Origin: Acrocarpospora pleiomorpha | GTDB taxonomy: Bacteria > Actinomycetota > Actinomycetes > Streptosporangiales > Streptosporangiaceae | Direction of reading: 5' to 3' | Assembly (NCBI RefSeq): GCF_009687885.1 | Contig: NZ_BLAF01000052.1 | Coordinates: 42,326 to 89,106, forward strand | DNA: 46,781 bases | Part shown: positions 42,378 to 46,781 of the stretch, piece after piece | How positions within the stretch are numbered: position 1 is the first letter of the stretch | Layout: every line of letters starts with the position of its first letter | Translations under genes and position numbers: made by a program | Notes under the pieces: generated by a model | Told to the model about the DNA's origin: nothing | Databases searched by the model: none | Seen by the model: only the letters and a program-made list of their open reading frames with translations

Positions 42378-42977
42378 GCTCGCAGAAACGATCAGCCTGG
42401 CAAGATCCAGTCTTCGGGCATCACCACCCACGCGCGAAGATACGCAGCCCACGGGCCTCCGGTTCGGATGCTCCGGGTTGAACCATTCACGCCAGAAGCG
42501 CGCTGCACGCGGGGCGATGGACGCTGTTCAACGTGTCGGCACCCAGACGCCCCCATCATCGACGACTGAAGGTCGGGTGCGCGGCAGCCGAATTCCACCA
42601 AACAGTGCCATACCGATCTCTGTTGGAGAATCGGCCCGCCGAAGTGATAGTTTCCGGAAACTAGGGCGATCGAAGGAGCTTCAGCCCCGGCATCGTCCAC
42701 CAAACACTCACACGCGGCAGGTCTGGGTTCAGCCAGGAGATCGCCCGCTTAGCGTCGGTCTGTGGATACGCGAACCAGGCGATCGCCCGCCCGACTGTAC
42801 GGCACCGACGATCAGAAACGGGGCGAGCGATAGAGGGCGTCGGGCGACATCGCTCGAGAGTCCAGCCGGGGAATAGCACCCATGCCGAGCGGCGATATTC
42901 TACGAATGCCAATGGAACAGCTTCCGGAATGCAGATCCGGAAACGACTATTATTGAGACTTACGTCAGGCAGCGCAA
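42378..42977. other. Gene-free stretch upstream of the ATPase-HNH pair
   Basis: No reliable gene is seen in these 600 bases; the short minus-strand frames here lack family features and start signals. The perfect 14-base palindrome AGTTTCCGGAAACT lies at 42649-42662, and GCTTCCGGAAT and ATCCGGAAACG recur near 42920-42944. TATTAT at 42948-42953, 25 bases before the ATPase start, could be a -10 box. The composition differs from the copper block, as expected at a cargo boundary. Confidence 0.4.
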
Positions 42978-44327
42978 ATGCTAATTAGCGAGCTTGTTCT
43001 AGAGAACATCAAGGGATTCGGCGAGAAGGAGACCGGGGTCGCTCTGGACTTTGCCCGGCCCGATGGCAGCCTTCCCCATTGGATTGTTATCGCCGGGCGA
43101 AATGGTGCGGGGAAGTCGTCACTTCTCCAGGCTGTCGCCCTAGCTGTCGCAGGACCTTCCGCAGCCCGCACGCTACGGGAGACCTTCTCCGACTGGATTC
43201 GCGAGGGCGCACGGGAAGCCCAGGGAAAAGTTCGGCTCCGATTCTCGGAATTTGATCTCTTCGCTCCCGGGAGAAAACCCAACTTCACCCCTTGGGCCGG
43301 ATTGAAGTGGACACGCGAGGTCGAAGGGCCGGAACCCTCTATCGAGAAGATCAGCGGCACGGGCAAAGAACCCTGGGATCCTGTGCGTGGCCCATGGTCG
43401 GCAAACCCACAGGGATGGTTCCTCGCGGGATACGGGCCATTCCGGCGACTCTCGCTTGCCCCCACAGAGGCTCAGCGCCTCATGATGACTCCCGGTCGTC
43501 CGGCAAGCCTCGCCAGTCTCTTTCGCGAAGAGGCGTCCTTGTCGGAATCCGTCCAATGGCTGCAACAGCTCTATCTGCGCCGACTCGAGGGGGCACCGGC
43601 TGCGGAAAAGGTGGAGCAAGCCGTCCTTCGCCTTCTTGATGATGGACTTCTCCCCGAGGGGATGCGGGTTGACCGGGTCACGTCAGAAGGATTGTGGGTC
43701 ACCACCCCCGCTGGTGCTGAACTCCCGCTGAGATCTTTGAGTGACGGGTATCGAACTGTCGCGGCCCTGGTTCTGGACCTGGTGAAGCAGCTATACCACG
43801 CCTACGGTGACCTCAAAGAAATCAAAGATTCCCCGCATATCACCTTTGGCCACGAAGGGGTGGTGCTGATCGATGAAATCGATGTCCACCTCCATGTTTC
43901 ATGGCAACAGAGAATCGGTTTCTGGCTGAAGGACCATTTCCCCAACATTCAGTTTATCGTCAGCACGCACAGTCCCTTCATTTGTCAGGCAGCCGATGAC
44001 AGAGGGCTCGTACGCCTGGCCGCGCCAGGCGAAACGGAACCTGCCCGGATCGTGACGGGCGAACTCTTCAACCGAGTCGTCAATGGAACGGCGGACGATG
44101 CCGTCCTAACCGACCTCTTCGGCCTTGACACACCCTTCTCGGAGAAGACCGTGGCTCTCCGGCGCGAGGCGGCCTCGCTCGAAAGGAAGGCGGTTGCCGA
44201 ACCCATATCACCTGCCGAGGCGGCCCGCTTGAAGGAATTGAAATCCAAGCTACCCAGGACTCCGTCCGCGGATGTCGCGAGCGCCATTCAGCAACTCACG
44301 CTAAGTCTCGACGATGCAGAAGATTGA
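42978..44327 (+). CDS. ABC/AAA-type ATPase of a Septu-like defence pair (PtuA-like)
   Basis: The 449-residue product is an SMC/ABC-like ATPase without membrane parts. Walker A is GRNGAGKSS (40-48), the ABC signature is SLSDGYRT (253-260), Walker B is GVVLIDE (294-300), and the His switch is H331 in STHSPF. It overlaps the HNH gene by 14 bases, so the two are co-translated. In Septu, the PtuA ATPase controls the PtuB nuclease and is released by phage infection. The homology to PtuA is judged from architecture and partner, so Septu-like is safer than Septu. Confidence 0.8.
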   Translation: MLISELVLENIKGFGEKETGVALDFARPDGSLPHWIVIAGRNGAGKSSLLQAVALAVAGPSAARTLRETFSDWIREGAREAQGKVRLRFSEFDLFAPGRKPNFTPWAGLKWTREVEGPEPSIEKISGTGKEPWDPVRGPWSANPQGWFLAGYGPFRRLSLAPTEAQRLMMTPGRPASLASLFREEASLSESVQWLQQLYLRRLEGAPAAEKVEQAVLRLLDDGLLPEGMRVDRVTSEGLWVTTPAGAELPLRSLSDGYRTVAALVLDLVKQLYHAYGDLKEIKDSPHITFGHEGVVLIDEIDVHLHVSWQQRIGFWLKDHFPNIQFIVSTHSPFICQAADDRGLVRLAAPGETEPARIVTGELFNRVVNGTADDAVLTDLFGLDTPFSEKTVALRREAASLERKAVAEPISPAEAARLKELKSKLPRTPSADVASAIQQLTLSLDDAED

Positions 44328-45033
44328 CCGGCTTCCCCTGAGCGACGCCACCCAGAGCAAACTGGTCGATCTGGGTAGGCAAGTGGCCACCGCCGAAGAT
44401 CCGAAGCATGAAGCGCAGGCGTTGTGGACCAGACTCGATCGTGGCCTCAAGAACGAGATACAGGCCATTCTCGCGAGCATGAGTTCAGGACTTGAACGAT
44501 GCATGTACTGCGAGGACAGCCAGGGCACGGATATCGAACATTTCAGGCCCAAATCCAGCTTTCCGGAGCATACCTTCTCGTGGCTGAATTACCTGCTGGC
44601 CTGCACACGCTGCAATAGCAACTACAAGCGGACGAAGTTTCCTCTTGACGCACAGAACGAGCCGCTTCTCATCAATCCGACCAAAGACGACCCTTCGTCC
44701 CACCTCCTGCTCTCACCAACCACAGGACTCTACGTTGGCTTGGACCCGAAAGGCCTCACCACGATCGATGTGTGCGGCCTGAATCGTGATATCTGCACAG
44801 CAGGCAGAATCAACGCCTGGACGAGTATTGAATGCCTGATACCAGCCTATGCGAAAGCGGTTCGACTTGGAAAGTCGAACTCGGCCGACAAGATCCTCCT
44901 CGCGTTGCGTAAATATCCATTTCAGTCGGTCCGAGCGACCATGGCCAATCTTTTCGTCAATTCGGACAATCCTGAGCTGTTCCTATCCGATGATGTCCTG
45001 GAGGCTTTCAAGGAATTCCCGCAGCTCTTGTAG
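44314..45033 (+). CDS. HNH endonuclease of a Septu-like defence pair (PtuB-like)
   Basis: The 239-residue product has the HNH pattern of PtuB-type nucleases: CMYC (63-66), DIEHFRPK with His76, then SWLNYLLACTRCNSNYK with Cys97, Cys100 and Asn101. The Cys pairs bind zinc, and His and Asn form the active site. The remaining 130 residues are helical, with no recognised domain. It starts inside the ATPase frame. It would cut DNA (or another nucleic acid) when the ATPase signals infection. The IS4-type element begins 136 bases after its stop, so the operon ends here. Confidence 0.82.
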   Translation: MQKIDRLPLSDATQSKLVDLGRQVATAEDPKHEAQALWTRLDRGLKNEIQAILASMSSGLERCMYCEDSQGTDIEHFRPKSSFPEHTFSWLNYLLACTRCNSNYKRTKFPLDAQNEPLLINPTKDDPSSHLLLSPTTGLYVGLDPKGLTTIDVCGLNRDICTAGRINAWTSIECLIPAYAKAVRLGKSNSADKILLALRKYPFQSVRATMANLFVNSDNPELFLSDDVLEAFKEFPQLL

Positions 45034-45168
45034 ACGATCCGTGGGATATCTGCCGCGCAGGGACCGGTTTCCACATGCGCTGAGACCCCTTCTCGGGTCC
45101 TACTCAGACCCCAACGCCGCGAAGGAGATCTCCATCAAGACCGGCTCCGGCGACGTCAGGTCTTGGTG

Positions 45169-46780
45169 CAATGCCACTCAGCTTAAGTTGATCATCGTTT
45201 GACGTGCGGGGATGTGCCATCCTGACCGTTGCGAGAGTGGCCCCGCAAAAGATCTACTACGGTTCGTGATCGTGATGGAGACCGGAGAACAGTCCCTTCG
45301 GCGGTTGGCGGACGCGGTGTCGCTGGGCGTGCTGGCCCGGTGGGTGCCCCGCGATGAGATCGACACAGCGGTCACCGTGACCGGGAAGAAGGCCAGACGC
45401 AAGGACGGCAAGCTGCCGCCACACGTAATGGTCTACTTCACCATGGCGATGGCGTTGTTCGCCGACGAGGACTACGAACAGGTCCTGGCCCGGTTGACCG
45501 AGACCTTGGCCTCCTGGCCGGACTGCTGGGACACCGCCTGGGAGGCCCCGGGCTCGGGCGGTATCACCCAGGCCCGCCAGCGTCTGGGCTCTGAACCGAT
45601 GAGGCAACTGTTCACGCAGGTCGCGGTCCCGGTGGCGGACATGTTGACGCCGGGGGCGTTCCTGGGGACCTGGCGGCTGGTGGCCATCGACGGGATGGAA
45701 TGGGATGTCCCGGACAGCAATGAGAACGCGGAGGTCTTCGGCTATGCCGGGTCCGGGGACAAGCGGTCGGCCTTTCCCAAGGTCCGCGTGGTCGCCCTGT
45801 CCGAATGCGGTTCCCACGCCTACCTCGCGGCCGCGATCGGCGGAGTCGGCACCGGCAAGGGATCGGGCGAGCAGTCCCTGGCCCGCCGGCTGTGGAGCGA
45901 ACTCGATGAGGACATGCTGCTGATCGCCGACCGCGGTTTCTATTCTTTCGGTGATTGGCGGCAGGCGGCGGCCACCGGAGCGCAGCTGTTATGGCGGGTC
46001 AAAGCCGACCTGCGGCTACCGATACTGGAGAAACTGCCGGACGGCTCCTACCTGTCGGTACTGGTCAACCCCGATATTCAGGGCAGAGGCCGGGAGGCGC
46101 TGGTCGAGGCGGCACGCACCGGGAATGATCTCGACTCCGACCAGGCGGCCCTGGTCCGCGTGGTCGAATACACCATCCCCAATCGCAAGCCAGGCGACGG
46201 CAAGGGCGAGGGCGAGCTGATCTGCCTGATCACCACGATCGTGGACCTGCGGGACGGCCCGGCCGCCACCCTGGCCGAGATTTACCACCAGCGGTGGGAA
46301 CACGAGACGGGTAACGACCAGCTCAAGACGCACCTGCGCGGGCCGGGCCGGGTGCTGCGCTCCAAGAAACCCGACCTGGTACTCGCGGAACTCTACGGGT
46401 ACCTGCTGACGCACTACGCGCTCAGCGCGTTGATCTGCGAGGCCGCGACCGAAGCCCAGATCGATCCCGACCGGGTCAAGTTCACCCGCACCGTCCGCAA
46501 AGTCCGCAGCCGCGCCGACGGTACTGCGGATTTTTCCCCCTGACCGGCACGAGCATGTCCTGTCGGCGCTGAAGAGGGACATCACCCGCAAGAAGAACCT
46601 CAACCCCAGGCGACGCGACCGCAGCTATCCCCGGGTGATCAAACGGGCCCGGCACAACTCCTACCGTGTCAAGAGGCCCGGTGACGTCGGCGTACGCCAC
46701 GACGGCCCGGCCGCAGTCAGGCTCGCTAATCTCTCCAGGCTGGCCCTCGCCTCATGATCAATTTAAGGTGAGTGGCATTG
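45169..46780 (+). mobile_element. IS4-family insertion sequence
   Basis: The left end begins CAATGCCACTCAGCTTAAGT (45169 on) and the right end is its inverted copy at 46754-46780, with about 25 of 27 positions equal. The element is 1,612 bases long and carries one transposase. The window ends one base after it, so the target duplication cannot be seen. Bases 45034-45168 between the HNH gene and the element hold no gene. Confidence 0.88.
45275..46543 (+). CDS. IS4-family transposase, C-terminus in a shifted frame
   Basis: The product starts at ATG 45275 or a GTG just before it. It has the IS4 N-terminal domain, then a DDE core: Asp in RLVAIDGMEWD, Asp in LLIADRGFYSF, and Glu in the YREK-like YHQRWEHETGNDQLKTHLRG. 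The frame ends at TGA 46541-46543, directly after a TTTTTCCCCC run. In the +1 frame, typical IS4 tail sequence continues (ALKRDITRKKNLNPRRR, then YPRVIKRARHNSYRVKRP) to TGA 46755-46757. It is either a disabling frameshift or a programmed one. Confidence 0.88.
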   Translation: METGEQSLRRLADAVSLGVLARWVPRDEIDTAVTVTGKKARRKDGKLPPHVMVYFTMAMALFADEDYEQVLARLTETLASWPDCWDTAWEAPGSGGITQARQRLGSEPMRQLFTQVAVPVADMLTPGAFLGTWRLVAIDGMEWDVPDSNENAEVFGYAGSGDKRSAFPKVRVVALSECGSHAYLAAAIGGVGTGKGSGEQSLARRLWSELDEDMLLIADRGFYSFGDWRQAAATGAQLLWRVKADLRLPILEKLPDGSYLSVLVNPDIQGRGREALVEAARTGNDLDSDQAALVRVVEYTIPNRKPGDGKGEGELICLITTIVDLRDGPAATLAEIYHQRWEHETGNDQLKTHLRGPGRVLRSKKPDLVLAELYGYLLTHYALSALICEAATEAQIDPDRVKFTRTVRKVRSRADGTADFSP

Positions 46781-46781
46781 G

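Noticed and set aside
42392..42912. Short minus-strand frames between the copper block and the ATPase gene
   Set aside because: No recognisable family, no ribosome site and poor coding character; treated as non-coding.

Overview
The window is high-GC DNA from a filamentous-type actinomycete, possibly of the Streptosporangiales. That level of placement is an inference from GC content, GTG starts, WhiB and XRE-TPR proteins and the integrative-element style, not from a marker gene. It holds two worlds: an integrated mobile element of about 30 kb (from the tRNA-Pro at 127-200 to the att copy at 30212-30256) and, beyond it, chromosomal DNA with a copper block, stress and redox genes, a two-gene Septu-like defence pair and two insertion sequences.

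The mobile element looks like an actinomycete integrative and conjugative element (AICE). It sits in the 3' part of tRNA-Pro(CGG), which stays intact at the left end. A 45-bp copy of the tRNA 3' half marks the right end. Reading leftwards from 8687 there is a tight minus-strand backbone: a small membrane protein, a WhiB-like protein, a DUF2637 membrane protein, an FtsK/TraB-type DNA translocase, a small Cys-rich membrane protein, a primase-polymerase, a RepA-like ATPase, an excisionase and a tyrosine integrase. Several neighbours overlap by 1-4 bases. Two related small HTH proteins (8830-9162 and 16685-17038), a GntR repressor and two repeat-rich intergenic regions are the likely control switches.

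The cargo between 9.1 and 20.0 kb is regulatory and accessory: a HAD hydrolase, an XRE-TPR regulator, a TPR protein with a winged helix, two tandem proteins that fuse a GHKL/anti-sigma-type ATPase to GntR-like winged helices, a cytosolic trypsin-like protease and unknown genes with lower GC.

The most striking cargo is a type I-G (formerly I-U) CRISPR-Cas system at 20.4-29.8 kb: cas3 with a C-terminal HD domain, csx17, csb1 and csb2 on the minus strand, and a divergent array of 28 recognisable repeats plus a truncated one. No cas1, cas2 or cas4 is present in the window. The whole cas-plus-array block is bracketed by 82-bp direct repeats (20305-20386 and 29832-29912), which suggests it entered the AICE as a unit or by fusion of two elements. 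The array contains an internal tandem duplication and decays away from cas3.

An IS481-family element (30257-31578) has landed in the right attachment site, flanked by a 15-bp direct repeat of tRNA sequence. To the right lie a self-inhibited Fic protein, an XRE-cupin regulator divergent from a thioredoxin-reductase-like/methyltransferase fusion, a DUF2267 protein, a membrane protein, and copper genes (CopC, CopD-CtaG and PepSY proteins) flanked by two 185-residue paralogous membrane proteins. An AAA/ABC ATPase-HNH pair resembling Septu (PtuAB) follows, with an IS4-family element right behind it up to the window edge.
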